Shown one piece after another: positions 1 through 10,770 of a stretch of 64,000 bases of DNA. The position numbers and the translations under genes were made by a program. The stretch comes from Hydractinia symbiolongicarpus (Eukaryota > Cnidaria > Hydrozoa > Anthoathecata > Hydractiniidae). The stretch covers positions 30,447,501 to 30,511,500 of the forward strand of contig NC_079875.1 in the NCBI RefSeq assembly GCF_029227915.1, written 5' to 3'. Below the pieces are notes generated by a model. That model was not told where the DNA came from. It did not search any database and saw nothing but the letters and a program-made list of their open reading frames with translations. Every line of letters starts with the position of its first letter. Position 1 is the stretch's first letter.

Positions 1-37
1 TAAAAAAGATTATGCTTTTAATTAACATCCATTTTAG

Positions 38-2451
38 GCGTGTTATCTGCGGATATGACAGGTCATCAAGCTGCATTCCGTTACTTGATTCAATATCATC
101 CATGTGAACCTGAAAATGGCTTGGACTAGTTCTCGAACAAAACGGTACTTAGTGCCAGGATATGATTATACGCATAACAATAAAATTATTCAACAATATA
201 TGCAACGAAAAATATCAGAAAACGATTTTACATTGTTGCAGTACTTGAGACAATTTGATCTAAATAAAAAGAAAAAATATAAGGTACATATAATAAAAAA
301 TACTAATTTTGCCTAAGTAATTGAAAAAATAATAAGCTGCGTATATATATTTTATAGAAAATAATACATTGGTTGGAATTCAGTGTTATTCATTATTTAA
401 CAGAGAATATTTCTGGCAGCACACGTTATTACACGTAACTTTTCGCCAAATTGACAATTTGACTTCATCAAATCCTTCAACGTTACCCGACACTTTAAGA
501 AACTTTGTGACTGCTATAACTTGTAATCCAACTTTCTGGAACGACAAAAGAAAAGTGAAAAACTTCTTGGAAAGATTGGGACATCGTGATTACTATATAG
601 ATACTTTTATGTATTATCTTGATTCTTTATTTGATACGTATCGTTTATGGCAGATAGAAGTTTTAAAGTTAGTAATTTCTTTTGCAGATGTGTTAACAAT
701 TCTGCAAATGTCATAACATATCTTTATTTACTTAGATCAAACGAACTGTGTGATATTCAAAACGAAGAAGAGGATACTGTAAAATTTACTGGCATGCAAT
801 TGGCTTCATTAAACTGCTTTCGTAAATATTTGATTGACCGTGCTACAGAAGTGGGAAAACACTCGGCTTCTGATACAGAATCCCTGTCATTTCTTCAAGA
901 TTTTGATGAAAATATGGAAACAAACGACAGTAGTAGTTATACGTGGCATCCTCGAAAGCAACCATACATTTTAATAACAGGAGGGCCAGGAACAGGTGGC
1001 ATCTCATTATTTTTATAAAATATGTCAAAAATTACCAATACAATTGACCGCTATTTATCAATTTTAGGGAAAAGTGAGGTGTTAAAAGAAGTAATTATAC
1101 ATTGCCTTAAAGAAGAAGAAAATTGCCTCGTTGTTTGTCCCACAGGATATCTTTCATCTAGTTACAAAGACATTTTTGGCGACAAAATTACTACGGAAAC
1201 AGTTCATTCCGCATTTTTCATACCCGTGGATGACAGAATAAGTTGTAAGATGAATTGGAACTTATGTCATTACGACGTCATCATATTTGACGAGGTTCAC
1301 ATTTTCTTTTCTATGTATATAACTGATATCTGTTTTAGGATTATTAATTTTCAATGATTTAGATTTTATTTAGGTGAGTCGAATATCTCAAAAAGTTGGA
1401 CAGCATATCGTACAAAGTATTGATCAATTGCCTATGCATCCTGTTGTTGTGTTTTGTGGTGATAAGCAACAACAACAACCAATTTCGGATGGACAAGAGC
1501 AGTGCAGTTTATTAACGGATGCAGAATTTCTTAAACTTTGCTCAATTTTCAATTTGCATCAACAATTTCGATGTATAGACAAAAAATTGCAAGAATTCCT
1601 AAATCTAATTAGATACAACAAACCAACATTTTTGGATTTACACAGGTTAGAACTTTTAATTTAGTGTAAAATTTAAAATTTTGGTCTTGTGAAAATGGTT
1701 TTTATACATTCTAGGTACTGTTCATCGCAAATTATTTACAGTAATCCTGACTACAGCGATACAAATATTGCTGATGTATTTATAAGTTATCCCAGGACAA
1801 CATTCTTAACAGTAACAAATTATTCATCCAATCGAATAAATAAAATTATTACTGAACATTTGTTCTCAAAGAGAAAGGAATTAGTTTCCGTGTTAGTATA
1901 TGAAAATTATGAAAAAGTTAATTTATATAAAGTACATTGCTTTTATTTTTTAAATTTAAATTCCTTTGACCAAAATTATTGTAATATTAGTAACTATGAA
2001 ATCTTTTGTATTACAGGTATGCGCGTTGTTATCACTAGAAATATTTGTAAATCAAGTGGTGTAGTTAACGGTATGCACTGTCGTAAGAACGGAAAATGTT
2101 ACAGTCTTTGTGCGGTTTAACAATGGTAAAATAGTAGGTATCTATCCAATAGTAGATGAACAAAAATATGTAAGATACCCTTTGCGAATTGGCTATGCAA
2201 TGACTATTTATAAAGCACAAGGAAAAACGTTACGTAATTGTACTGTATTCTTTGATAGAAAAACTCTTTCGCTAGGTTGTGGATATGTAGCTGTATCTCG
2301 TGTCAAAAGATTTTGTGACATTACATTTCTAACAGCACCAACACCCGATCATTTTATTAGTAATAGAAATAGCATTGTTGGTACCTGGATATCATTAGTT
2401 GTGTTATTGTTCAGTTGTGTTATTTTTACATTTAAAACCAATTCACTATAA
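38..2451 (+). pseudogene. PIF1-like DNA helicase of a mobile element, intron-containing, decayed and 5'-truncated by the window edge
   Basis: Superfamily 1B helicase fragments appear in order. An AWTSSRTKRY block near 118-150 and a YLRQFD block near 241 come from the upstream region usual in this helicase family. Walker A GGPGTGKS is split by an intron (996-1067). Walker B IIFDE|VS is split by a second (1295-1373). Then come the motif FCGDKQQQQ, the motif QFRC, a third intron (1646-1714), MRVVITRN, YKAQGKTL (motif V) and YVAVSRVK (motif VI). The three introns are GT-AG, 69-79 bp, and removing them restores the reading frame exactly, so the gene was once spliced. Breaks: the frame changes near 110-118, between about 280 and 370, and near 650-720, and a one-base frameshift near 2073 separates VVNG from the following CTVV block. 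Helicases of this type sit in Helitron-like and other large elements, which fits the mobile-element setting. No replication-initiator (Rep) domain is visible because the window starts too late. Confidence 0.82.
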
Positions 2452-2702
2452 AGCAATGTGTGTTAACTGGATATTCTTTTTACAGTTATGTTTTATAATT
2501 TTATAAAAAATATTTACAACTGGGTAAAAATGTTTACAGTTGTGTTATTTGTACATTTAATATCAATTCACTATAAAGTGTTAACTGGATGTTCTTTTTA
2601 CAGTTATGTTTTATTATGTTATAAAATTATTTACAACTGGGTAAAAATGTTTACAGTTGTGTTATTTCTACATTTAATATCAATTCACTATAAAGCAATG
2701 TG
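2411..2702. repeat. Tandem repeat, period about 117-125 bp, 2.3 copies
   Basis: The block TTCACTATAAAG recurs at about 2442, 2567 and 2684. It is preceded each time by a GTGTTATTT-x-TACATTTAA segment and by ACAACTGGGTAAAAATG in the two later copies. The repeat lies directly after the helicase remnant and before the small two-exon gene. Short open frames through it are repeat artefacts. Confidence 0.85.
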
Positions 2703-2773
2703 TGTTTATTCTTTAGGAATCGTATTATTACGAAAAGTAACAAATTCTTACAAATGTACATTAGAAAAAAATT

Positions 2774-3212
2774 ATGTCTGAACAACAACAATTGGAAATT
2801 CATGCTGAAGAAACTATGGATCAAGAAGAGACTAGAGATTGGATTACCGAAAGTAACGAAACAAGCAAAGGGAATTTACAAGAGGATGGTAATTGGTAAT
2901 TATTGTTGTAAGTTATTTAAGTAATTCAATAATGTTACTTATATTACTTTAAATTTAGATTGCGTATATCGATTTAAAGCGTATAAAGAATATAGAAAAA
3001 ACCACCCTGGGCCATTATCAAAACGCAGTTTTCGTGTCTGGTGCCACAATGGCGGGAAAGATAAAGAAGATTTTAAGTGGTCGACAAAATGTAAAAGAAA
3101 ACCATCCGAAATAAAGATTTTACGACCTAAAGCTGTTCAAAGATATGTATTTCCGAATTGTAGAAATGTGCAAATGATTCAGCATGTAGAAAATTTAAAT
3201 TTTAAAAATTAA
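2774..3212 (+). CDS. Small two-exon gene, basic protein of unknown function (about 123 aa)
   Basis: Exon 1 starts at ATG 2774 and codes an acidic, Gln/Glu-rich leader (MSEQQQLEIHAEE...). A GT-AG intron at 2889-2958 (70 bp) leaves phase 1, and exon 2 (2959-3212) continues open for 84 codons to TAA. Exon 2 is rich in Lys, Arg and aromatic residues (CVYRFKAYKEYRKN..., FRVWCHNGG, CKRKP), suggesting a small nucleic-acid-binding protein, but I recognise no family. The intron has the same size and character as those of the upstream helicase, and the two genes share strand, so this may be a second gene of the same mobile element. That link is inference. Other open frames across exon 1 are shorter and lack a splice-consistent continuation. 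Confidence 0.5.
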
Positions 3213-5272
3213 ATATAAAATCAATCATTTTTTCTTTTCTTAAGGTATAAAAAAACACATGTTCGTACTTACCCCGCTCATGTTTCCAAAAGTGAATTAG
3301 CATGCTATATATTAAGGCAGTTCGGGTCTAAGACGCCGGCGCCAAAAAATTACACTTATGTTCAGTAGTTCCGTTTCAGCCGCCCATAATAAACAAGGGA
3401 AAGAGGACAAAATATGCCATGAAGTAGGACAGTTTACTGCAAGCACTTTATTGCAAATTACTGCTGTGGGGTAGCGTACCAAACAATATTTATGTCACAT
3501 GTAATGTCCTTACTTAGGTGTCAAAATTTGGAAAACTGCATTACGTGCAGTGTTGCTTGTTCGGAGAGTTAAATCGAGAAAGTTTTTCAACGTTGCAGAT
3601 AGACTATTGACAGAGTAGGTACCAGGCCAACTCTTAGCATTGCATAGTGAAGTGTTACTTCAGTGATAAATTCCACTATACAGTACATTGGCAGTATGAT
3701 GATGTTGTTGAATGAGTATTCTAGTCACACTTGCAGTCACTGACTAAAACGTATCGCCATAATGTAAGGGTGTGCCATCTATGTATGTCATGTAAAATCA
3801 TCTTCTCCTTTTGGTACGATGGCTAAGAAGTTCACGCGGTTAAGGACGTATTTTTAAAACTACCGTAGTAGCGCAGTGTACAAATTGACTTTAGCTAAAT
3901 TGTTACGCCACGGCACATGCAAAGTTCAAGTCCCCACTTCGGCGTTGAAAGCTGGAAAATTATGCTATTAATTGAAGGATCGATGTAGAAGAGCAGGATC
4001 GGTAAGTCAATGTAATCACGTACTGGCTGGGCACATTGACTTTCTTGTCGTTCCTTATGCTTATTATTTTCAGTAGCGGCTCTTGTGATGTTGGCAGATG
4101 CTGTTCAACTGATCCTGAGTTGCTGAGAATAAAGATTTAACGTTGTAATTTTACGCCGTACGCTGATAGCTATTTGTTATGCAATGAAGGGACAATGAAG
4201 ACAAGCGGAATCAGTAGTCAATGTGATCACATCATTGACGTCGTGTATACACGTGGGAAACAGACGGAATATGACTGTGACTTAGGACAAATGTTCGCAC
4301 ACTGCTGTTGCAGTGCACGTCAGCTTCCGACATAGCAGACTTTCATGCCTTTTATCGGTTTTATTTCTGTTGCAAGACGGTAAACATTATTAGTAAACAG
4401 TTACGGTGCAGTGCCACCCATAGTTCTTATGCATTTTTACATGGTATATATTATTTTAATTTTATGTTTTATATCTGCCATTGTGTACTTTAAGGCTATG
4501 CAGTTGTTATGATTGTCTTAATAATTTAATATTTAGTAACGATTTTTAAATCATTATTTATACTTCTTAGTTTTATATTTAACAACGATTTTCCCATTAC
4601 TTTATATTTTTTAATGAAATGCAGTGAGGTAGCGTACCATATGTTGTAAATAAAGCCAACAGCTTGACAAAGTCAACGGTGAGATTTCGGGCAGGGATTC
4701 AGGCTGTTTGAAGAGGTGAATTTTCTGACAGCGGTATGATCCGCGGCGATATGCAATAACTGTTAAAAGTTTCAAGGAAGTGAAAATTATATATAGCATT
4801 ATATATATAATTAACTTATAAATTACTTTAGGTGTGAGTGAGAATAAGAATGGGTTCATTACATGTAAAAAATAGTGATATACTAGCGAGCTAAACATAC
4901 CCTTTCTTCGTTTTCTTGAAAATAACCTTCCAGAAGTTTCGATATAGCTTAGATTAACGAAAGTTTGAGTTTGAGGCGCTATGTTATCCGAGAAAAAGTC
5001 ACGTGATATTAGTCAAAGTGACTTATGAATCACGTGGTTAGAACTAACTTAGTCTCAACTGGAAGTTCCCGCTAGGAGATCTTTAAATAAACAAAAGCAC
5101 TCCATCGCCGTATATACTCGCTCAATCTGAAATTTACGAAAAAATAACCAGAAAAATTACGGGGCAACCCAGTCGAAAAACGTCCTACGAAAATTTAAAT
5201 TTTGATGTATACGTGCGGAAATCCTATACACTCTCCTCCGTCCCTTATATTTGGCTTATTTAATGAGGAAAT
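3213..5272. other. Non-coding stretch, no gene seen
   Basis: I find no convincing exon here. The motif GTAGCGTACCA occurs at 3471 and again at about 4629, which suggests a fragmentary repeat. A pair of CACGTG palindromes (about 5001 and 5032) flanks a short AGTCAAAGTGACTTA segment. Confidence 0.5.
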
Positions 5273-5320
5273 GGGCTCCGCTACGCTCCGTGCGCTGGCG
5301 CGCACTCCGCTTCTCTCCGC
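5273..5320. other. Short GC-rich block upstream of the Harbinger Myb-like gene
   Basis: About 40 bp of strongly GC-rich sequence with five CTCCG motifs and the palindrome-like GCGCTGGCGCGC, in an otherwise AT-rich setting, about 60-100 bp upstream of the first ATG of the Myb-like gene. It could be promoter sequence or part of the left terminus of the Harbinger element. I found no matching inverted copy at the right side. Confidence 0.4.
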
Positions 5321-5380
5321 AAAAATGAAACTGACAAGCATAAACAAAGTCAGAGAGAAAACTTCTTAAGCATAAGCAGG

Positions 5381-7301
5381 ATGAAAAGAATTGTTATAAA
5401 CAAAGATATACTGCAAAAATTATGCAAATCTCTACCGTCACCTGGCGAAAGTTCTAGAGACAACACAGGACAAAGTTTTTTTAAAACAAATTCGACTCCA
5501 ACAGATTTTATAGTACATGGGAGTGATGGCAAAAAAGCTGTGGAAGAGTGGGATAAATTATGTGCGAGGTAGCTAGCTATAGCATAGTTGAATAGTGAGC
5601 CTTTTTATTATAGTATAGTTGAATAGTCTTTTTATTTAGCTAGGTAGCTATATATATAGTAAAAAGAATAGTTTTAGCTATAGCTAGCTTGCTACATTTT
5701 AGCTGGCTAGCTTCTTGTTAGACAACACAAAGTTCCGACATGATTGAAAGGTCTTAGAGTAATTTAAACTGTGTAGCACAGCTATATGCTGACTGCATGA
5801 TCTCTAGAAGTGGCCAAGTAAATCTCGCAGCGTGAAACAAGTGTACAACGTACTAAGTTCTTTTTATTTAGTCAGTCAATATTATCATCAACCATGCAAT
5901 TTCAAGAAAAGAACGAACCTACACAAAAGACATCATCAACTAGTTTAACAGAAAAACGGTAAAAGCTTAGCTTAAATAGCTTAAAAATTTAGCCTAATTT
6001 TAATAGGTAAAAAAACTAGATGGAATCACAATTTAGCTGTATTAGTATATTAAATAGTTTATATAATATATAAACTATTATATAAACTATTTATTATAAA
6101 ATCAGCCAAAAATCCTTGATAATATAACACTGTTTCGAAAAGCTTCGTGAATTTTATTTTTAAATAAAGTGTTTTTTTAAAATACATATATATATATATA
6201 GCTATATATATTCAGTTTTTTTAAGAAAAAGGAAATTTATTTAGTTTGCTTTCCCAGTATATAAATCTTGCAATAAAAGTTTTTATATATTTAGTCAGAC
6301 ATTGGGATCATCGTGCACAATTACAAAACCAAAACAACAACAAAAAACCTATTATTTCATCAGAAAAAGGGTAAATATTATATTAAATTGATCATATTTT
6401 AGCCTTAATAGTTATATAGTTTGCTAGACTAGTAGATCTTGCAATAGGGATTAATTGTAAAGTTTTTTATATATTTAGTCAGACATTGGGATCATCAGGT
6501 AACATAACGAAATCAAAATTTGAACCGCCACAAAAACAACAACAAAAAAACACCATCAGTTTAACAAAAAAGGGGTAAATTATACTATTTAGCATTGATT
6601 AGTGTTCTAGTTCAAAAGGGTATATTTATTACAATTTATATATATTTGTGCTTCCTGTCTATAGGTCTAGGTGGCAAGAGGGTGACTTACTGATCCTGAT
6701 GAAGGAGATATCAGTAAGAAACCCCTTTCAAACAAAGAAAGGATCACCGCAAAGAAGAATGGCATGGCAAGACATTGCAGAAAATTGCGAGAAGTCAAGC
6801 ATAACAATTCCTGTTTCCGAAAGAGTGGTGAGAGAGAGGTTCCAGATAGTAAAAGACAAGTTTTTAAGAAAAATGAGGGCAGAAGAAAAAGGCAGTGGAA
6901 TCACATGTACATACAGTGAGTTGGAGCAGTTGATGCAGGATTTAATTGATTTAGAGCGCGACTGTGAGAAAGAAGCAACTGAGAGTAAAGAAGAAAACAC
7001 AGAACATGACCGCGAAAAAGCTATAAATATAAGGAAAAGGTGTATGGAAAGAATGGGAGATCCAGGAAAAAGAAAAAAAAACAAGGATAATGACAGGATG
7101 GATTTTTTTAGAGAAAGGAATGAATCTATGATGAGAGATAGAGAGGAGGAAAGGAAGCTGAGAAAGGCGGAATTGGACTTAAGAAAGGAAGAGACTGGTT
7201 TAATGAAAGACCAGCAGAAACTTTTTCAAGATTCATTACTGCAAATGCAAGCTCAACAGAGCCAAATGATGCAGTTGCTGTTACAGAAACTTGAAAAATA
7301 A
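5381..7301 (+). CDS. Myb/SANT-like DNA-binding protein of a PIF/Harbinger element, five exons
   Basis: PIF/Harbinger elements encode a transposase plus a Myb/SANT-like partner that binds DNA and helps localise the transposase. Exon 1 (5381-5568) ends in phase 2. Three short related exons follow at 5872-5958, 6295-6370 and 6479-6574. The last exon (6665-7301) carries the domain: SRWQEGDLLILMKEI, AWQDIAENC and RVVRERFQIVKDKF form a tryptophan-spaced three-helix fold, followed by an acidic linker and a highly charged coiled coil (RERNESMMRDREEERKLRKA) ending QMMQLLLQKLEK. All junctions are GT-AG and phase 2, except that the 6295-6370 exon is 76 nt long and would shift the frame unless skipped. 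An AATAAA (7297-7302) overlaps the stop codon. The gene converges on the transposase gene 228 bp downstream. Confidence 0.8.
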
Positions 7302-7500
7302 AACGTTTATGTATTTTATAAAGAATTTATGAATTTGCTGTCCGTAAGCGTATAAATTAATGCAGGATAAATTTTTGCGATATTAATTTTTGCGATTAAA
7401 CGTCCAAAAAAAAAAGAGTTTTACGGGATTTATTTTTGCCAATTGAGCTCTCAGCAAGAAAATATACATTTGCCTCAATATTGTTTCTTAGAAGATTTGT

Positions 7501-7516
7501 GGCTATAAAAATAGCC
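7501..7516 (-). promoter_or_regulatory. 3' stem-loop after the Harbinger transposase stop codon
   Basis: In mRNA sense this reads AAAAC then GGCTAT-TTTT-ATAGCC then ACAAAT: a perfect 6-bp stem with a 4-nt loop, 13 nt past the stop codon. The identical 16-mer occurs 20 nt past the P transposase stop, and a compensated variant follows the P accessory gene. Stem and loop size and the ACA flank resemble the histone mRNA 3' stem-loop, although the fifth base pair differs from that consensus. Confidence 0.55.
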
Positions 7517-7529
7517 GTTTTAATTTCAA

Positions 7530-8819
7530 TCATCCAGATAAATACGCTTCTAATGTTGGGGGCTGGCAGTTAAAAAATGTTGATGTGCAAGAGCCATAAA
7601 TACAGGTCCTTGCATTACTTAAGAGAGCAGATGCAATATACTGTTTTGAAACAGCACTTAAACCTATCTTTTGCATCTTTGAGTAGTCTGTAAATTTGAA
7701 TCTTTCGATAACATCACCAAACACCCATTTAACTGACACCCTGACTGATGACATGCGCTCATTATAAACACGTTCTTCTTCCAATAGGGGATTTTTAAAA
7801 CCTGTTTGTAGCTGCTCCCTATGAGGATATGCAGGGTCACCATAAACACATAAAACTGTGCCATCAGGAGCAATTGAATATCTTTGGAGAATATCCATAA
7901 AGCCAGATTGTGCAAGAAGGTAACAATCATGTCTCGAGCCTTCAATTGGACCAAACAAATTCGCAATGAGACCATTGGGAGTGGAAACAGATTGCATTTT
8001 GTAGCCATGGTGTCTTTTATGGCCACTGTACATGGCTTTCTGATCTGTACCTGGTCGAGCAATCCCCCTTAAAGTGCCATCAATAAAACCCCAACAGTTA
8101 TCAAGTGGGGCACCTTTTGCGTGTATACAGTCTGCAAAATCTTTCAAAGCATCCTTTGACAACCACGCCTGATTGAATGATGTGAGAAGTCGTCCAAATC
8201 TATTGTGTATGATATCCAAAGTTCTGTTAAATATGTAGGACATATCAGGTACAGACCGCCCACACCGCGGAATAAGATCTGAAAACCTACATGGAAAGGC
8301 AAGGCGACGCAAAGTCAAACATAAGGCCTCCATTGGGTCTATGGTCAACCGATTTTCTGTTTTAACTCTTTCACCTGACAACCCTAGGGCATCACACAAA
8401 CGTAACAAATCTGTCTTTCTAAATCTAAAATCTGCCCAACATTCATCATCTGACCAATTATCAAGAGAAAATTTATCTTGCTCCCAATAGGGAAACACAG
8501 GATTTTTCTTTTTATTTCGTGTTTCGTCAAGAAAAAAAAAATATTCTTCTTCATCAATGAAACCATTCTCAAGAACATTAACACATCCTCCTTGTTTACA
8601 AGTTTTAAAAAATGTTTCGCGCCACCGTTCGCCACCTTTTGACTTTTGCGCAAGTTCGATTGTAAACATCAAAACAGACCGACGATCGGGACCGATTTCT
8701 GCGCCCCAGAGGCTCGTACGTTCGTAAAATAGGGGTTTGCGCAAGTTCCCTATTGTCAACAATTTTACGAAGCTAATAAAAGCGCCAGCAGTACTAATAA
8801 GTCTTACAGCCGTCTGCAA
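7530..8819 (-). CDS. PIF/Harbinger (HARBI1-type) DDE transposase, intact frame but catalytic Glu replaced
   Basis: One uninterrupted 429-residue frame, full length for the family. The N-terminal region has the usual helical segment (RFRKTDLLRLCDAL at about 132-145, then MEALCLTLRRLAFPCRF). The DDE_Tnp_4 catalytic core follows: GFIDGT (Asp247), GSRHDC (Asp298), VYGDPAYP (Asp328) and YNERMSSVRVSVKWVFGD (352-369). Relatives I know of carry V-E-W or V-E-R before the FG at the end of that last block; here the residue is Lys364 (codon AAA), so the third catalytic acid appears lost and the enzyme is probably inactive, although the frame is intact. It pairs with the convergent Myb-like gene at 5381-7301. 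A histone-like stem-loop follows the stop codon. Confidence 0.92.
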   Translation of the reverse strand: MQTAVRLISTAGAFISFVKLLTIGNLRKPLFYERTSLWGAEIGPDRRSVLMFTIELAQKSKGGERWRETFFKTCKQGGCVNVLENGFIDEEEYFFFLDETRNKKKNPVFPYWEQDKFSLDNWSDDECWADFRFRKTDLLRLCDALGLSGERVKTENRLTIDPMEALCLTLRRLAFPCRFSDLIPRCGRSVPDMSYIFNRTLDIIHNRFGRLLTSFNQAWLSKDALKDFADCIHAKGAPLDNCWGFIDGTLRGIARPGTDQKAMYSGHKRHHGYKMQSVSTPNGLIANLFGPIEGSRHDCYLLAQSGFMDILQRYSIAPDGTVLCVYGDPAYPHREQLQTGFKNPLLEEERVYNERMSSVRVSVKWVFGDVIERFKFTDYSKMQKIGLSAVSKQYIASALLSNARTCIYGSCTSTFFNCQPPTLEAYLSG

Positions 8820-8833
8820 AAGGAAATAAAAAA

Positions 8834-8872
8834 CAGCATAGTAAAAGTGAAAATTAGAAAAAAACTATGCTG
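8834..8872. repeat. Short inverted repeat just upstream of the transposase start
   Basis: CAGCATAGT at 8834-8842 and its reverse complement ACTATGCTG at 8864-8872 are separated by 21 bp. This lies 15-53 bp upstream of the Harbinger transposase ATG and could be a subterminal transposase-binding region or a promoter element. Function is not established. Confidence 0.45.
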
Positions 8873-8975
8873 CTCAATAAACCCTTTTGCAGACAAAAAC
8901 TCCTTTAAACATTTAAAAACAAACGACGAACTAGAAATTAAAAAAAAAAAGGTTGCGAATATACATATCATAGAC

Positions 8976-9003
8976 CATAGTCACAAGAAAAAGAATAGTC
9001 TGG
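8976..9003 (+). repeat. Left terminal inverted repeat of the P-type element
   Basis: 28 bp that match the reverse complement of 13889-13916 without mismatch. It starts CATAGTCAC and ends GAATAGTCTGG. Confidence 0.9.
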
Positions 9004-9086
9004 GTAATCGGCCATTCCGGGCCGTATCGTAAAGAGACTTCAAAAAACTGGGGTGGCCGGAATATAAGGGCACCAAAGTTTAAAAA

Positions 9087-10591
9087 ATGGCTGCGGCTGC
9101 AGAGGATTTCCTTTATGGTGAAGATCTGGATGCTATTTTGGAGGCAATAGATGAAGATTTTTTACAAAGTAATACTGAGTTTGAAGTGGAACTAACTTCA
9201 GTAATTGACGAAATACCCAAAGAAAAGGCCAAGGTTACATTTACCTGTAGTTTGTGCTCTAAAGTTTGTGTATCACAAAGGGGGTTATCTCGCCACAACA
9301 ACACTAAGCACAGTAAAGGAAAGGAAAGTGATGCAAGTTTGGAAGCTGAACAGGTTCTGCATCCGCTGTATTTTAGGCGATATATCGAGGATTCAATAAT
9401 AAAATTGACAGGTGATGAATGTTATCCCTCTGAAATCACAAACGAATTCAAGTTTTTTAAAAATATAATTCTTTTTTTATATTATATATTTTTGACATAT
9501 ACATTTTTTCCATTTGTGTTTGTTCTGTAACCAGTCCGTTTATGTTGTTAGATCTGTCTTGTGTCGTATTGTTTGTGATTGAAGGATTGTTTTTTCTCTT
9601 TAAGATTTTCTCAGTGAATAGTTATAGGTCCAAGTTGGACAGTACTCATGCTTGTAATAAGCAAGAAAGTGTATTCAGCACCTTCTTCTGGGAGCCTAAT
9701 CCCAATTTTATTTACATCCACCGTCCCTGTAGACAAGATACTTCAGTGCAGCTTGCTGTATTGTAAACCTTTTTCATGGTAGCCTTGACAATGTTTTGCC
9801 ATCATACAGTCTGGTGAAAAATGTTATCAAATCTTTTGATGGAGATTCTGAAAAGTTTTATCCATTATTTTATAAAAAATATTTTAAACATGAAACACCC
9901 CTTTGGAGCAAGTCTAAGCCACAACTGTACTGTTCTTCTAGGATTTGAGTTAGCAAATCAAGTATTGTGTCACTTGTCTAAGTCGGATTTCAAGGATGTT
10001 TTGCAAGTTCCAAATAAACCACACACCTTTTCAGATAAGGAAACGTCCATTATATCCTATCTTAGTGGATACATCTTTAGTACTATGGTTCGGCGAATAC
10101 GTTTCTCCTCAAAAAACACATGTCAACAAATATATCATCAACAGTATTTGGCAGTTCTTCTGGCTGGAAAAATCTGATGACACAGAAGATATACCAGAGT
10201 ACAAATTGGTTAATGCTAGGGATCGTGGTGGTCTATGGAAAGTCAGAAAAGAGATATTTTTAATTTTTACAGCTGCCGAGGAATATTTTCGATCATATAC
10301 CAATAAAGGGTGCAGTAAAATGGATATCAAGGAAATAGTTTCCTTTCTTATGAAAAATTTTAATGTGAAGTCAAATTTCACGAAAATAGTTAACCTCTGC
10401 GATGTATCACTGAAAAAAGAAGTTTCTTTAAATCTTCTAGAAGACCTACTCCTGCTATATTTCAGAGTGAGAACATTTTCTTTTGTCAAAGATAAAATGC
10501 AGCTTCACAAAATATCGGCCGATACAAAAGATCAAAATCTCTACGCACAGAATTAAAGAAGAAATCATCCACCCTGGATCAGGGTCATTGA
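9087..10591 (+). pseudogene. Accessory zinc-finger gene of the P-type element, decayed
   Basis: ATG 9087 lies at the inner edge of the left subterminal repeat. The first exon codes an acidic start (MAAAAEDFLYGEDLDAILEA) and one C2H2 finger (CSLC-x12-H-x4-H at about residues 54-75). Downstream pieces in shifting frames carry GFELANQVLCHLSKSDF, YLSGYIFSTMVRRI, VNARDRGGLWKVRKEI and a basic tail KSLRTELKKK ending at TGA 10589-10591. The SGYI...RGGL pairing resembles the C-terminal part of THAP9/P-type proteins, but here it is on its own strand with its own finger. Frame changes occur near 9935, 10168 and 10540, and the 9430-9800 stretch is not resolved into clean exons. A stem-loop related to those of the transposase genes follows 24 nt after the stop. 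I know of similar two-domain proteins in cnidarians only as uncharacterised entries. Confidence 0.6.
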
Positions 10592-10615
10592 AAGTACTGC
10601 AACCACTAACAAAAC

Positions 10616-10631
10616 AGCTATTTTTATAGCT
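10616..10631 (+). promoter_or_regulatory. 3' stem-loop after the P accessory gene
   Basis: In mRNA sense AAAAC then AGCTAT-TTTT-ATAGCT then ACACAC. The outer G-C pair of the other two copies is replaced by A-T on both sides, a compensatory change that keeps the 6-bp stem. It starts 24 nt past the stop codon of the upstream gene. Confidence 0.5.
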
Positions 10632-10770
10632 ACACACCTATAAAAATCATTACCTATGGCATTATTAGCACATAGCTGGATAGCAAGTTACTATCATATA
10701 GCTAGCTAGGCTAGTGAGAGGCATAAGTGTAACTGTTTTAAAGCCAAGTATAATGTTTTTAAGAATGTGT

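Noticed and set aside
1920-2020. A fourth intron in the helicase between YEKVNLYK and GMRVV
   Set aside because: The AT-rich segment looks intronic, but no GT-AG pair there gives matching phases, and the frame is open straight through.
2488-2781. A 97-codon hydrophobic protein
   Set aside because: It is translated from the ~120-bp tandem repeat and repeats itself internally (NWVKMFTVVLF twice); no other support.
4981-5040. CACGTG pair as a defined regulatory site
   Set aside because: Only two short palindromes, no link to a supported promoter.
7664-8653. Extra open frames overlapping the Harbinger transposase
   Set aside because: They are other-frame shadows of the intact 429-residue transposase.
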